From: Zhihengliuella salsuginis
GTDB taxonomy: Bacteria; Actinomycetota; Actinomycetes; Actinomycetales; Micrococcaceae
DNA: 64,000 nucleotides
Assembly: GCF_014651715.1 (NCBI RefSeq)
Contig: NZ_BMXK01000008.1
Coordinates: 62,001 to 126,000, forward strand
Direction: 5' to 3'
The notes below the pieces were generated by a model. It worked only from the letters and a program-made list of their open reading frames with translations. It was not told the origin of the DNA and searched no databases. This document shows positions 19,053-30,506 of the stretch, in pieces; position 1 is the first letter of the stretch, and each line of letters opens with the position of its first letter. The position numbers were made by a program, and so were the translations under genes.

Positions 19053-20789
19053 TTACTCTTCGATCGTTACGTCTTCAAACATCGACTGCGCTGCTATCAC
19101 GCGAATCTTACCTTCTTCGCCCGAGGCCGGGACGTAGAGAACCACCGGTTCCGAATACGTGAAATCGACCGGACCGGACGTCTCATCGACTCCGGTGATC
19201 TTAGCGTAGGCAGGCGCCATTGGATCCTCGTCTCCCCAGGCGATCGTCCCGCCCTCCTCCTTCGGTTCGACGGTCACCGTGGATGTGATCGAACCGACGA
19301 CGACGGCGCCGGCATCGGGAACCGAGAGCGCGACGGTCTCCTCTTTGTTGACCGAGCGCTCAAACGATACAGCCCCGAAATCCTCGTTGGCGTCTTTCAA
19401 CTCATTCTGCTTGCCGTGAAGCGCGTCGATGAAAGTATTCTCCTCGAATCGCTCCTGCCCCTCCTCGGAGTCCTCGTTCAGGAACGCTGCCAAATTGTCC
19501 AGAGCTTTCTCGGGGCTTTCGCTCAGCCCGTCACCAGCGCCTGGCTCGAGCATCCGAACGCGGTCATCCTTCGGTGAGAGCCCGGGGAAGCTGGAAGCGG
19601 GGAGCATGCTCACACTGCTGACCACTTTGTAGTTGTCCCGGGGACTGAGCTGCTGAAGAGTGTTCACGAGCGGCACGGGGCCGTCCGACTGGGTGACAAC
19701 GACGATCTGCCTCGGCCACCCGGCCTCCGACGGCACCGCGGCGGAACGGATATTGCCTCCATCGATTGGCTCGGGCGCCTCCATCTCGACGCCGGAATGA
19801 CGCAGTCCGAAATTCGCCGACCGACGCGACAAAGCATCACCCGTCATCCTCTCCCGAAGGCCCTTGCGGTCGAGACTCTCATCAGCGGCGCCGACCACCC
19901 GCTCAACATCGGCCAGGATGCGTTCCAATTGGGACTCCATCAGTACCGGATGGGCCGGAGCATCATCTGCTTGCTCCTCCGCCGGCGATGGGGACGACTC
20001 GCTGGAAGTCGGTTCGGCCGACTCGGACTCCGCCGCCTGCGCCGCCGTCGCGCCGGAGAACGTCAGCGCAACCGTCGCGACCGCAGCGGTGAGCCGCTTG
20101 GCGACACTCCCATGGCCGTTCTTTCCGTCGACCTCGGGCACCTCGCGGGTGCTGTCGTCCGCTGCACCGGCTCCCGAACCGCCCTGCTTCGAGGGCCAGA
20201 GCAGGCGAAGCAGGCCGAAGAGCACAAGCAGCGCGCCGACGATGATCAGGCCCAGCGAGAACGGCGTCGTGGCCGTGTTGGGCCACTCCACGCTGATGTC
20301 GGTCGGCGCCGGTTCCGTACCGTCCGCGGCCAAGAGAAGCGACCAGTCGCCCTCGGCGGGTTCGGTCCATGTGTAGACCGTTTCACCCTCGACGGTGTCC
20401 TCTGCGACCCACAGATCGGAGCCCTTCGGGTTCGGCACCACGTCCTCGCTGCCCTCGTGCACGGTCTTGAGCACACGCTCCTCGGCGTCGACCTCCGTGA
20501 CGCGGTTCACCGAAGCATCACCCACCCAGGCGTCGACATCGGAGCTGCGGCCCAGTGCCAGCAGGAACTCGCCGTCACCTTTGACCGTGATCTCGATGGG
20601 CTCGTCGTTGACTTCGTCGACGCCGGACTCGATGACTGTCAACGGTGCTTCTTCGACGGAGCCGGGGATCGCTGCGGTCAGCGTCTCCGACGGCGCCCAG
20701 AAGGTTTTCTGGCCGATGCCGGCGACGAGCGCTGCGGCACCGAGGACTATGGCCACGATGGCTGTCAAGATTCGCACGTACTTACTCAC
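19053..20789 (-). CDS. Membrane-anchored protein with two outer domains and an internal signal-peptide-like segment
   Basis: This is a 578-residue conserved-looking protein without an assigned function. Segment 1 (residues 6-26) is an N-terminal anchor. Residues 27-176 form an acidic outer domain, and segment 2 (177-198, LIIVGALLVLFGLLRLLW) returns the chain inside. A short basic loop precedes segment 3 (231-252), which ends ATAAQA-AES like a signal-peptidase I site. Residues 253-578 form a second, acidic Ser/Glu-rich outer domain. This topology is self-consistent: the C-terminal domain is either tethered or released. GC content looks lower than in neighbours. It lies 18 bases upstream of the YbbN-like gene. 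Confidence 0.75.
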   Translation of the reverse strand: MSKYVRILTAIVAIVLGAAALVAGIGQKTFWAPSETLTAAIPGSVEEAPLTVIESGVDEVNDEPIEITVKGDGEFLLALGRSSDVDAWVGDASVNRVTEVDAEERVLKTVHEGSEDVVPNPKGSDLWVAEDTVEGETVYTWTEPAEGDWSLLLAADGTEPAPTDISVEWPNTATTPFSLGLIIVGALLVLFGLLRLLWPSKQGGSGAGAADDSTREVPEVDGKNGHGSVAKRLTAAVATVALTFSGATAAQAAESESAEPTSSESSPSPAEEQADDAPAHPVLMESQLERILADVERVVGAADESLDRKGLRERMTGDALSRRSANFGLRHSGVEMEAPEPIDGGNIRSAAVPSEAGWPRQIVVVTQSDGPVPLVNTLQQLSPRDNYKVVSSVSMLPASSFPGLSPKDDRVRMLEPGAGDGLSESPEKALDNLAAFLNEDSEEGQERFEENTFIDALHGKQNELKDANEDFGAVSFERSVNKEETVALSVPDAGAVVVGSITSTVTVEPKEEGGTIAWGDEDPMAPAYAKITGVDETSGPVDFTYSEPVVLYVPASGEEGKIRVIAAQSMFEDVTIEE

Positions 20790-20852
20790 CTATCGGATGG
20801 GAACAGAATCGGCATCGGCCCGAGGGCAGACTTCACCCGTGGCGACACCTCC

Positions 20853-20871
20853 AATGATAACGAATCGGTTA
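20853..20871. promoter_or_regulatory. Zur-box-like half site at the promoter of the membrane-protein gene
   Basis: AATGATAACGAATCGGTTA shares 13 of its first 15 bases with the minus-strand reading of the palindrome upstream of znuA. Only the left half is well conserved. On the minus strand it contains TTATCATT, a plausible -10 (TATCAT), about 64 bases before the gene start. Confidence 0.3.
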
Positions 20872-20950
20872 CTCTTCGGGGTTCCCGAACTGAAGACATT
20901 CCTGCCAGTGATCTTCGTCCCACTCGATGGTCCCCTTCCGCGTCGTCGCC

Positions 20951-21277
20951 TCACTTGCCGATTCTCGTCCTCCAGCAGTGAGAATGCCAGTGCCGGCGGG
21001 CTGCAGCCGACACTTCATCGCCCGCCCAGTCATCCGCGCGCCAGGCAACCACGTGCTCCACGCCCGGCGGAATCTCAAGATGACAGCCCGGGCAGACATA
21101 GTGCTTCTCCGCCCGCGCACCGGAAATTCGGCGGACGTGCCACTGGCCGTCACGGCCGGATTCGAGCGAAGGGGCTGCGAAACCGAGCCGTTCGACCTGG
21201 GGACCGCCTCCGGCCTCCGCCCACTTGTTGCGGCGTTTGCCGCCGGTGACTCTGCGGGGACGATTCGAACGAGGCAT
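20951..21277 (-). CDS. Small Cys/His protein, probable zinc-binding
   Basis: This is a 108-residue basic protein. The N terminus is rich in Arg, Lys and Asn (MPRSNRPRRVTGGKRRNKWA). A CPGCHLEIPPG motif near residue 62 and RRHWHSHCWRTRIGK at the end provide three cysteines and several histidines, suggesting an HNH-like or zinc-ribbon fold. I recall actinobacterial homologues carried as 'ATP/GTP-binding protein', but no nucleotide-binding motif is visible. It is divergent from nucS. A CAGAAT hexamer lies 6 bases upstream of the ATG. Confidence 0.75.
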   Translation of the reverse strand: MPRSNRPRRVTGGKRRNKWAEAGGGPQVERLGFAAPSLESGRDGQWHVRRISGARAEKHYVCPGCHLEIPPGVEHVVAWRADDWAGDEVSAAARRHWHSHCWRTRIGK

Positions 21278-21283
21278 GTGTCC

Positions 21284-21289
21284 ATTCTG
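21284..21289 (-). promoter_or_regulatory. Weak -10-like hexamer CAGAAT
   Basis: CAGAAT on the minus strand is followed by GGACAC and the ATG at 21277. The spacing fits the leaderless pattern, but the first base is not the consensus T. Confidence 0.3.
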
Positions 21290-21332
21290 CCGTTCGCGGC
21301 AACATGAGTTAAACCGCGACGGCCCGAGTCGC

Positions 21333-21338
21333 TAGAGT
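21333..21338 (+). promoter_or_regulatory. -10 hexamer TAGAGT of nucS
   Basis: TAGAGT is followed by 8 bases and the nucS GTG. No ribosome-binding site is present in between. Confidence 0.45.
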
Positions 21339-21346
21339 GGACTCTT

Positions 21347-22042
21347 GTGCGTTTAGTTATTGCTCGTTGCTCCGTGGACTACGAAGGTCGCCTCCGTGCG
21401 CACCTTCCGCTCGCCACCCGCCTGCTCATGGTCAAGGCCGACGGTTCCGTCCTGGTCCACTCCGACGGCGGCTCCTACAAGCCGTTGAACTGGATGACGC
21501 CGCCCGCGGTCATGCGCGACGCCGCCCCGGACGGTGTCGACCGCGAGGCGGGCGTGGAGGCCGTCTGGCACGTGGCGCACCAGAAGAGCGACGACCGACT
21601 CATCGTCCGCATCTACGAGACACTCCACGACTCGAGCCACGAGCTCGGCATCGACCCCGGCCTCATCAAGGACGGCGTCGAGTCCGACCTGCAGCGGCTC
21701 CTCGCCGAGCAGATCGAGGTACTCGGCACCGGCTTCACCCTGGTACGCCGCGAATACATGACCGCCATCGGCCCGGTCGACATCCTCGCGCGCGACGCCG
21801 CTGGCCAGACCGTGGCGGTCGAACTCAAACGGCGCGGCGATATCGACGGCGTCGAACAGCTCACGCGCTACCTCGAGCTGATGAACCGGGACCCGCTCCT
21901 GACTCCCGTCCGCGGCGTCTTCGCTGCGCAGCAGATCAAGCCCCAGGCGAGGACTCTGGCAGAGGACCGGGGCATCGAATGCCGCGTCCTCGACTACGAC
22001 GCCATGCGCGGCGTCGACGACTCGGCATCGCGCCTGTTCTAG
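21347..22042 (+). CDS. nucS: Endonuclease NucS/EndoMS, mismatch-specific
   Basis: This 231-residue enzyme cuts both strands at mismatches and carries the non-canonical mismatch repair of actinobacteria that lack MutS/MutL. The N-terminal DNA-binding half starts [20 protein letters not shown]. The C-terminal RecB-like nuclease half shows GPVDILARD and [20 protein letters not shown], giving the D, E and K catalytic set. The last residues (ASRLF) resemble the terminal beta-clamp-binding motif of other NucS proteins. The start is GTG. nagA follows 29 bases downstream with its own -10. Confidence 0.95.
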   Translation: MRLVIARCSVDYEGRLRAHLPLATRLLMVKADGSVLVHSDGGSYKPLNWMTPPAVMRDAAPDGVDREAGVEAVWHVAHQKSDDRLIVRIYETLHDSSHELGIDPGLIKDGVESDLQRLLAEQIEVLGTGFTLVRREYMTAIGPVDILARDAAGQTVAVELKRRGDIDGVEQLTRYLELMNRDPLLTPVRGVFAAQQIKPQARTLAEDRGIECRVLDYDAMRGVDDSASRLF

Positions 22043-22059
22043 TCTCCGTTCCCACCGCC

Positions 22060-22065
22060 TAGGAT
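22060..22065 (+). promoter_or_regulatory. -10 hexamer TAGGAT of nagA (leaderless type)
   Basis: TAGGAT is followed by GGGTCC and ATG at 22072, a 6-base gap. Confidence 0.5.
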
Positions 22066-22071
22066 GGGTCC

Positions 22072-23340
22072 ATGGCCGGCAAAGACGAGAACTCCGCCCC
22101 TCTTCCACCGATGGACAGCGCTCCGGGCCAACGGTTCGCCGTGGCCGGGACACTCGTCACCGAAGGCGAGCAGCTCCCCGATGCAATCGTCGCCGTCGAT
22201 GGCGACCGCATCGAATTCGCCGGGCCCGCCGCGGTCTTCGCCGAACGCGATGACGCCGGGTCCTACGCCGGGATCCCGCTCGACGACGATGCACTGCTCA
22301 TTCCGGGTCTCATCGACCTGCACTGCCACGGCGGGTTCGGCGTCGACTTCTCGACCGCAGACGACGTGGAACTCCGGGAGTCGCTGACCCGTCACTACAA
22401 CGCGGGGACGACAACGCTCCTCGCCTCGCTGATGGCCGCGGCCGAAGACGAGATGCTCGCGGCAGCCGAACGGCTCAGCCCGCTCGTCGCAGAAGGCCTG
22501 ATCGCCGGCATCCATGCCGAGGGTCCCTTCCTGTCCGCGGCGCGGAACGGAGCCCAGCCGGCGGCAGCCCTGCGCGATCCCGATCCGGACTTCGTCGAAG
22601 AACTGGTAGCCACCTGCCAGGGCTCCCTGCGCACGATGACCTACGCGCCCGAGCTCCCGGGCGCCGACGGGTTGGTCGAACAGCTCGTCTCCCACGGCGT
22701 CATCCCTTCGCTGGGCCATACGGGCGCCACCGCGGAGCAGACCACCGCCTCCCTCGAACTGGTCCTCGAAGAGTTGGAATCCGCGGGCTTCGACGGCTAC
22801 ACGGAGACTCCGACCATCACCCACGTCTTCAACGGAATGCCCCCGTGGCACCACCGCTCCCCCGGCCCCGTCGGCGCCAGCCTCGAAGCCGCGGCCCTCG
22901 GTCGCGCCGTCCTCGAGATCATCGGCGACGGCCACCACCTGCATCCGCAGACACTGCGCATGCTCTTCGCCACGCTGCCACCGACGGCACTCGCCCTGGT
23001 CACCGACGCCACGGCCGCAACGGACATGCCGGACGGCGACTACCGGCTCGGCGGCCAGCAGGCCCGCCTGAAGAACTCCGTCCTGCGCACCGACAACGGC
23101 CAGCTGGCCGGAGGGAGTGCGACCCTCCTCGCGTGCGTCAGAGCCTGTGTGGGAGCCGGCGTGCCGCTGCAGCGCGCGCTGACGGCGGCGACCACCGTAC
23201 CGGCGGCCATCCTCGGACTCGAGGACGAGATCGGCGCACTTCACGCGGGGTACCGGGCCGACATCCTCGTCACGGATCAGGACCTGGGCCTGATCACCGC
23301 ATTCCGCTCGGGGCAGGCCGTGGGAGCGACACGATCCTGA
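22072..23340 (+). CDS. nagA: N-acetylglucosamine-6-phosphate deacetylase
   Basis: This 422-residue amidohydrolase converts GlcNAc-6-phosphate to glucosamine-6-phosphate plus acetate in amino-sugar recycling. The metal and substrate motifs are in order: LIPGLIDLHCHGGFGVDF, AGIHAEGPFLSAARNGAQ, LGHTGAT, THVFNGMPPWHHR, IIGDGHHLHPQ, LVTDATAATDMPDG, and GGSATLLACVR near the C terminus. The length is slightly above the ~385 norm because of an N-terminal tail of ~20 residues. No nagB or sugar transporter lies nearby, so it stands alone between nucS and a cold-shock gene. Confidence 0.94.
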   Translation: MAGKDENSAPLPPMDSAPGQRFAVAGTLVTEGEQLPDAIVAVDGDRIEFAGPAAVFAERDDAGSYAGIPLDDDALLIPGLIDLHCHGGFGVDFSTADDVELRESLTRHYNAGTTTLLASLMAAAEDEMLAAAERLSPLVAEGLIAGIHAEGPFLSAARNGAQPAAALRDPDPDFVEELVATCQGSLRTMTYAPELPGADGLVEQLVSHGVIPSLGHTGATAEQTTASLELVLEELESAGFDGYTETPTITHVFNGMPPWHHRSPGPVGASLEAAALGRAVLEIIGDGHHLHPQTLRMLFATLPPTALALVTDATAATDMPDGDYRLGGQQARLKNSVLRTDNGQLAGGSATLLACVRACVGAGVPLQRALTAATTVPAAILGLEDEIGALHAGYRADILVTDQDLGLITAFRSGQAVGATRS

Positions 23341-23346
23341 ATCGAC

Positions 23347-23369
23347 GCAATGTTGCCCGCAACCATTGC
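23347..23369 (+). terminator. Small hairpin after nagA
   Basis: GCAATG-TTGC pairs with GCAAC-CATTGC with one bulged base, starting 7 bases after the nagA stop. It may be a weak terminator or part of the cold-shock mRNA leader. The remaining 180 bases before the cold-shock gene hold no other feature I can support. Confidence 0.3.
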
Positions 23370-23546
23370 CGACCTCACGTGGATGTGTGATGCTGAACTC
23401 GGTCTTTGTGTTGGTGATATCCGCACCCGCAAAGCAGGTTGCGGTTGAGAATCACCGTGGGTCCACTTCCGGGAGGATCCATGATTTCGCCTCCCAGCCA
23501 CGTTGGTGAAATGTTCGGCATGAGAAGTACTCAGCAGGAGGAATGA

Positions 23547-23750
23547 ATGGCTCAGGGAACCGTCAAATGGTTCAACGCGGAGAAGGGCTTCGGCTTCATC
23601 ACGCCCGATGGAGCCGAGAGCGACGTCTTCGTCCACTACTCGGAAATCGAATCGCAGGGCTTCCGCACGCTGGAAGAGAACCAGCGCGTTCAGTTCGAGG
23701 TGGGCCAGGGGGCCAAGGGCCCGCAGGCGACCGGTGTGACCGCGGTCTAG
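23547..23750 (+). CDS. Cold-shock protein, CspA family
   Basis: This 67-residue single-domain RNA/DNA chaperone has both RNP motifs: KGFGFI in [20 protein letters not shown] and VFVHYS. It has the usual length and the acidic/aromatic pattern of the family. A perfect AGGAGG ribosome site lies 6-7 bases before the ATG, unlike the many leaderless genes here. The 206-base upstream gap could be a long regulated leader, as in classical cspA mRNAs, but no cold-box element could be confirmed by eye. Confidence 0.95.
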   Translation: MAQGTVKWFNAEKGFGFITPDGAESDVFVHYSEIESQGFRTLEENQRVQFEVGQGAKGPQATGVTAV

Positions 23751-23766
23751 TACCGCTGTACACAAA

Positions 23767-23815
23767 AGAAGAGGCGGGGGCTCAGACCTTGAAGGTCTGG
23801 GCCCCCGCCTCTTCT
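23767..23815. terminator. Strong bidirectional terminator between csp and the atp block
   Basis: A 24-bp stem (AGAAGAGGCGGGGG... with one G-U pair) with a 1-base centre sits between two convergent units. It lies 17 bases after the csp stop and 33 bases after the end of the DUF2550 gene, so it can end both transcripts. Confidence 0.85.
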
Positions 23816-23847
23816 GCTGCTGCCGATCAGTCGGCAAAGCTGGCCTG

Positions 23848-24273
23848 CTACCGCCAGGTACCGACTCCGATCACGGGGCCGGCCTCGAGCCATGAGCTCA
23901 GTCCGGTGTAGGCCCCGTAGTTCATCGCCATCTCGATGTCCTCACCTTCGTGCCGCAGACATGCGACAACCCACCCAGCGGGCAGTCGCTTCGCGTCCGG
24001 GCCCTGCGGTTCGCGCCATCCGTCGAGTCGGAGTGAACTGCGCAGATACCGGTGCCGCGGGATCGGCGAGAGTGAGAACAGGGACATGAACTCGAGCTCC
24101 CGGTCCGCATAACGACAAACCCCCGCCCGCCAACGCCCGGAGGCGTGGCGGACGGAGGCGTCAAAAGTGCCAAGGGCACTGCGGAGCTGATAGCGGCGGA
24201 GTCCGAAGGCACCACACATCATCACGACCACGATGATGGCCACAATGACGAGTAGGATGCCGACGTCGCTCAA
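23848..24273 (-). CDS. DUF2550 membrane protein
   Basis: This 141-residue protein has one N-terminal membrane segment (VGILLVIVAIIVVVMMCGAF) followed by a soluble domain with a conserved Arg/Trp pattern (RHASGRWRAGVCRYADRELE). It belongs to the DUF2550 family found directly after atpC in actinobacteria (Rv1312 position). Function is unknown. Position suggests a link with the ATP synthase operon or the cell envelope. The start is a TTG 7 bases after the atpC stop, so it is co-transcribed as the last gene of the atp operon. Confidence 0.85.
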   Translation of the reverse strand: MSDVGILLVIVAIIVVVMMCGAFGLRRYQLRSALGTFDASVRHASGRWRAGVCRYADRELEFMSLFSLSPIPRHRYLRSSLRLDGWREPQGPDAKRLPAGWVVACLRHEGEDIEMAMNYGAYTGLSSWLEAGPVIGVGTWR

Positions 24274-24280
24274 GGTAGGA

Positions 24281-24565
24281 CTATCGGTTCCCTGCCGTAG
24301 CGGCGTCCTGGAGCCTGGCGTTGTCTGCCACGATCACGACCCGGTCCTTGTCGACGGAGAAGAAACCACCCTCCGCATCGACCAGGACCTTCGAACCCGA
24401 AACGGGCGTGATCTCCAGCTGGCCAGGTTCCATGACCGCGAGCACGGGCGTGTGGCCCGGCAGCACGCCGATGTCACCGTTGCTCGTGCGCGCTTTCACC
24501 AGGGTCGCGGCACCGGACCACACGAAATGGTCCGCCGCGACAATCTCAACGTCCAGTTCAGCCAT
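24281..24565 (-). CDS. atpC: ATP synthase epsilon subunit
   Basis: This 94-residue subunit is part of the central stalk of F1. The beta-barrel domain is clear (VKARTSNGDIGVLPGHTPVL, SKVLVDAEGGFFSVDKDRVV). The C-terminal helical domain is nearly absent, as in other short actinobacterial epsilons, which weakens or alters the inhibitory role of that domain. The start MAELDVEIV at 24565 lies 2 bases after the atpD stop. The upstream in-frame extension overlaps atpD and is rejected. Confidence 0.94.
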   Translation of the reverse strand: MAELDVEIVAADHFVWSGAATLVKARTSNGDIGVLPGHTPVLAVMEPGQLEITPVSGSKVLVDAEGGFFSVDKDRVVIVADNARLQDAATAGNR

Positions 24566-24567
24566 GG

Positions 24568-26977
<2,410 letters not shown>

Positions 26978-27046
26978 GTTTTTCCTTTCCTGTTCCTCGG
27001 TTCGGGCGGGCGAAGTTCAGTTCGCCCACCCGTTCCGCGGACGGTG

Positions 27047-28684
27047 TCAGCGCTTCTGCTTGACGATCTGTTCCTGGTCGACGGCGTCTTCTCCGATGGC
27101 GTCGTGCTCTTCGTGGCCGGGGCCGACGAACTTGTCGTCGCCCTCGCCGAAGAACCCGGGCTTGAAGTCGGCGACAGCCGCGTTCAGGGCCTCGACCGTG
27201 GAGTCTTCGATCTTGCCGGTCTCAGCCAGCGTCGTGAGGATCTGCGTGCGGTGGCGCAGGTACTCGAGGAACTCGCTCTCGAAGCGGCGAACGTCCTCGA
27301 CCGGGACGTCGTCCAAGTGGCCGTTGGTGCCGGCCCAGACGGAGACGACCTGCTCTTCGACGGGGAACGGCTGGTACTGGCCCTGCTTGAGCAGCTCCAT
27401 CAGGCGCGCACCACGCGTCAGCTGCTGCTTCGACGCGGCGTCCAGATCGGAGGCGAACATGGCGAATGCCTGCATGTCGCGGAACTGGGCGAGCTCGAGC
27501 TTGAGCGTGCCGGAGACCTTCTTCATCGACTTCACCTGAGCGGCACCACCGACACGGGACACCGAGATGCCCACGTCGACGGCCGGGCGCTGGTTGGCGT
27601 TGAAGAGGTCCGACTGCAGGAAGATCTGACCGTCGGTGATCGAGATGACGTTGGTCGGGATGTAGGCCGACACGTCGTTCGCCTTGGTCTCGATGATCGG
27701 CAGACCGGTCATCGAACCCGCGCCGAGCTCGTCGGAGAGCTTCGCACAACGCTCGAGGAGGCGGGAGTGCAGGTAGAACACGTCGCCCGGGTATGCCTCG
27801 CGTCCCGGCGGACGGCGCAGGAGCAGGGACACGGCGCGGTAGGCCTCGGCCTGCTTCGAGAGGTCGTCGAAGATCACCAGGACGTGCTTGCCGCCGTACA
27901 TCCAGTGCTGGCCGATGGCCGAACCGGCGTAGGGAGCGAGGTACTTGAAGCCCGCGGGATCGGACGCCGGGGAGGCGACGATCGTCGTGTACTCCATCGC
28001 GCCCTGGTCCTCGAGAGTCTGGCGGACGGCGGCGATGGTCGACGCCTTCTGCCCGACGGCCACGTAGATGCAGCGCACCTGCTTGGTGACGTCGCCCGAG
28101 GCCCAGTTCTCCTTCTGGTTCAGGATGGCGTCGACGGCGATGGCGGTCTTGCCGGTCTGGCGGTCGCCGATGATCAGCTGACGCTGTCCGCGGCCGATCG
28201 GGATCATGGCGTCGATGGCCTTGATGCCCGTCTGCAGCGGCTCGTGCACCGACTTGCGCTGCGTGACGCCCGGGGCCTGGAGCTCGAGGGCGCGACGGCC
28301 CTCGGCTTCGATCTCGCCCAGGTCGTCGATCGGGGCGCCCAGCGGGTCCACGACGCGGCCCAGGAACTTGTCGCCCACCGGGACGGACAGGATCTGTCCG
28401 GTGCGCTTGACTTCCTGGCCTTCCTCGATGCCCGTGAAGTCGCCGAGAATGACGACGCCGATCTCGCGGGTGTCGAGGTTCTGGGCGAGGCCCAGAACGC
28501 CGTTGTCGAATTCGAGAAGTTCGTTTGCCATGACGGAGGGAAGACCCTCCACCTTGGCGATGCCGTCACTTGCCGTGGTGACGCGGCCAACCTCGACGCG
28601 ATCTGCGGTGCCCGGTTCGTAGGACGACGCGAAATCGGTCAAGGCATTGCGGACGTCATCGGCGTTGATGGTCAATTCGGCCAT
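27047..28684 (-). CDS. atpA: ATP synthase alpha subunit
   Basis: This 545-residue non-catalytic nucleotide-binding subunit of F1 has Walker [18 protein letters not shown], the motif [20 protein letters not shown] and the arginine-finger region [20 protein letters not shown]. The C-terminal tail is extended by about 30 acidic residues ([20 protein letters not shown]), as in mycobacteria, where this extension limits ATP hydrolysis. The extension is visible here; its role in this organism is inferred. Confidence 0.97.
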   Translation of the reverse strand: MAELTINADDVRNALTDFASSYEPGTADRVEVGRVTTASDGIAKVEGLPSVMANELLEFDNGVLGLAQNLDTREIGVVILGDFTGIEEGQEVKRTGQILSVPVGDKFLGRVVDPLGAPIDDLGEIEAEGRRALELQAPGVTQRKSVHEPLQTGIKAIDAMIPIGRGQRQLIIGDRQTGKTAIAVDAILNQKENWASGDVTKQVRCIYVAVGQKASTIAAVRQTLEDQGAMEYTTIVASPASDPAGFKYLAPYAGSAIGQHWMYGGKHVLVIFDDLSKQAEAYRAVSLLLRRPPGREAYPGDVFYLHSRLLERCAKLSDELGAGSMTGLPIIETKANDVSAYIPTNVISITDGQIFLQSDLFNANQRPAVDVGISVSRVGGAAQVKSMKKVSGTLKLELAQFRDMQAFAMFASDLDAASKQQLTRGARLMELLKQGQYQPFPVEEQVVSVWAGTNGHLDDVPVEDVRRFESEFLEYLRHRTQILTTLAETGKIEDSTVEALNAAVADFKPGFFGEGDDKFVGPGHEEHDAIGEDAVDQEQIVKQKR

Positions 28685-28788
28685 CTGCAGTCCCTGCTCT
28701 CCTGTGTCTCTGTCATCGTGTCGATCTTCAGTCGATGACCTAATGTTTGATTCAGTCTGTGATGCGGCAGCTGAGAAGCGCGAGGCTC

Positions 28789-29601
28789 TCAGCCGACCAG
28801 CCTGCGGCGCAGCTCGCTGAGGCGCGCGACCGTGGATGCGTCCAGGATCTCGTCGCCGACAGCCACACGGATGCCGCCGATGAGTTCCGGTTCCACGCTG
28901 ACATTGAGATTCAGCTCACGGCCGTAGAGGTTGTTGAGACCGGTCTGCAGTCGGTTGGACTGCTCTCCCGTCAGCGGACGGGTGACGCTGACGTGCGCAA
29001 TCCACCGCTGCTGCCGTTTGGCAACCAGTTCAATGAAGCGGCCCACCAGTTCGACCGGCTTCAACCCGCGCGGGGCCACGACGGCCTGGCGGATCAGGAG
29101 CCTGGCCGGCTCACCTGCCTCTGGAACAAGCTTGAAGGCCAGCGATGCCTTGGCATCGGCGTCGGCCTGCGGCTCGTCCAGCGCGCGCTGCAACTCGTGG
29201 CTCGAACCGACGACCTGGGTGAACTTGAAGAGCTGTCCTTCAAGAGCATCCAAGCCCGCCGAACCGCCCTGGCGTTCAGCCACAGCAACTGCGGTCGTTG
29301 CGGCCAGAGTTTCCAGCGCGTCCCCGATGTCGCGTGCCGAGCGCCAGCGCGCAGCGGCGAGGTCGGCCGCGGTGGCCTCCGCAGCAGCGGAGACCTTGCC
29401 CGTGACCAGCCGCGACAGCAATGCGGCCTTGTCCTTACCTTCGCGTGCAGGATCAGTCAGGGCGCGGCGCAGGCCGGCGTTGCCGTCCAGCAGGCCCAGG
29501 GTGACAAAGAGCTCCTCGGCCAGCGACAGCTCTGCTGTTGCGAGCCGGGGTTCCAACTGCTCCTGAGCCGCTGCCAATGACTCGCTCGATACGCCTGCCA
29601 T
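28789..29601 (-). CDS. atpH: ATP synthase delta subunit
   Basis: This 270-residue peripheral-stalk subunit is longer than the ~180-residue proteobacterial form but normal for actinobacteria. The C-terminal conserved block [19 protein letters not shown] followed by [16 protein letters not shown] is clear. The N-terminal part is helical and Ala-rich. Its ATG shares one base with the atpF stop (TAATG), coupling the two. In mycobacteria b and delta are partly fused; here they are separate. Confidence 0.95.
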   Translation of the reverse strand: MAGVSSESLAAAQEQLEPRLATAELSLAEELFVTLGLLDGNAGLRRALTDPAREGKDKAALLSRLVTGKVSAAAEATAADLAAARWRSARDIGDALETLAATTAVAVAERQGGSAGLDALEGQLFKFTQVVGSSHELQRALDEPQADADAKASLAFKLVPEAGEPARLLIRQAVVAPRGLKPVELVGRFIELVAKRQQRWIAHVSVTRPLTGEQSNRLQTGLNNLYGRELNLNVSVEPELIGGIRVAVGDEILDASTVARLSELRRRLVG

Positions 29602-30149
29602 TAGTTCGATGCACCTGCACTCTGCTGGGAGTCGAGATCAGCCAGGAACCGGTCGACCACGCGAGCCGAGCGCTCGTCGTCGGCCAGGGACTCGCCCACG
29701 ACCTTTCCGGCGAGTTCGGTGGCCAGCGTGCCGACCTCGTTGCGCAGGGAAGCGACTGCGGCGGTGCGCTCCGCTTCGATCTGCACATGGGCCTGCTCGG
29801 TGATGCGCGCCGACTCCGAAGCGGCCTTCTCCTTCAGTTCGGCGAGGATCTGCGCGCCCTCGGCGCGAGCCTCCTCGCGAATCCGGTTGGCCTCGGTCCG
29901 TGCGTCGACGAGCTGCTTCTTGTATTCCTCAAGAGCTGCGTTGGCTTCGGCTTGGGCGGCCTCCGCCTTCGCGATTCCGCCCTCGATGGCCAGCGAACGC
30001 TCTTCGTACGTCTTTTCAAACGCAGGAACAACGAACTTGGTCACAATGAAGAGCAGTACCGCGAAGCCCAGGACCGTGACAAGGATCTCCCACCAGTTAG
30101 GAACCAGTGGGTTTGCACCCTCAGCAGCGAGAATAACTGCCTCGTTCAT
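29601..30149 (-). CDS. atpF: ATP synthase b subunit
   Basis: This 182-residue peripheral-stalk subunit has one N-terminal membrane helix (WWEILVTVLGFAVLLFIVTK) followed by a long Ala/Glu/Arg coiled coil (AEAAQAEANAALEEYKKQL). It lies between atpE and atpH, with a 1-base overlap with atpH. The length is usual for actinobacteria. Confidence 0.95.
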   Translation of the reverse strand: MNEAVILAAEGANPLVPNWWEILVTVLGFAVLLFIVTKFVVPAFEKTYEERSLAIEGGIAKAEAAQAEANAALEEYKKQLVDARTEANRIREEARAEGAQILAELKEKAASESARITEQAHVQIEAERTAAVASLRNEVGTLATELAGKVVGESLADDERSARVVDRFLADLDSQQSAGASN

Positions 30150-30206
30150 CTTTCACCCGTCTTTCTGAAGAGCGTATGGATTGATCTGGGCATGTTCAGC
30201 CCGAGA

Positions 30207-30419
30207 TCAGTTCCAGACGAAGGCGAACACGAGGCCGAGGATGGCGAGCGCTTCAGTGAACGCCAAGCCCATGAAGGCCAGCGGCTGCAGAACGCGCTGG
30301 GCTTCCGGCTGACGGGCGACGCCGTTGATGAACGCGGCGAAGACGAGTCCAACGCCGATACCGCCGCCGATGGCGGAGAGGCCGTAACCGATCGCATTCA
30401 GGTTGCCGGAGATTTCCAT
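30207..30419 (-). CDS. atpE: ATP synthase c subunit
   Basis: This 70-residue proteolipid forms the rotor ring. Two membrane helices flank the polar loop ARQPEAQ. The ion-carrying carboxylate is Glu in [12 protein letters not shown] of helix 2. The pattern suits proton coupling: no extra Na+-binding polar pair is obvious. It is the homologue of the bedaquiline target in mycobacteria. A good AAAGGAAAA ribosome site precedes the ATG. Confidence 0.96.
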   Translation of the reverse strand: MEISGNLNAIGYGLSAIGGGIGVGLVFAAFINGVARQPEAQRVLQPLAFMGLAFTEALAILGLVFAFVWN

Positions 30420-30506
30420 TGTTTTCCTTTCACGATGCCATCACGGTTCTTCCGATCAGGCAGATTGGTTGCGTTAATGTCGACCCCCGCGAAGGGGGAC
30501 AGCTAT

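Noticed and set aside
20869-21285. Alternative minus-strand frame overlapping the small Cys/His gene
   Set aside because: The frame at 20951-21277 has the patterned Cys/His motifs and a -10-like element at its start. The alternative is Ser/Arg-rich without a pattern.
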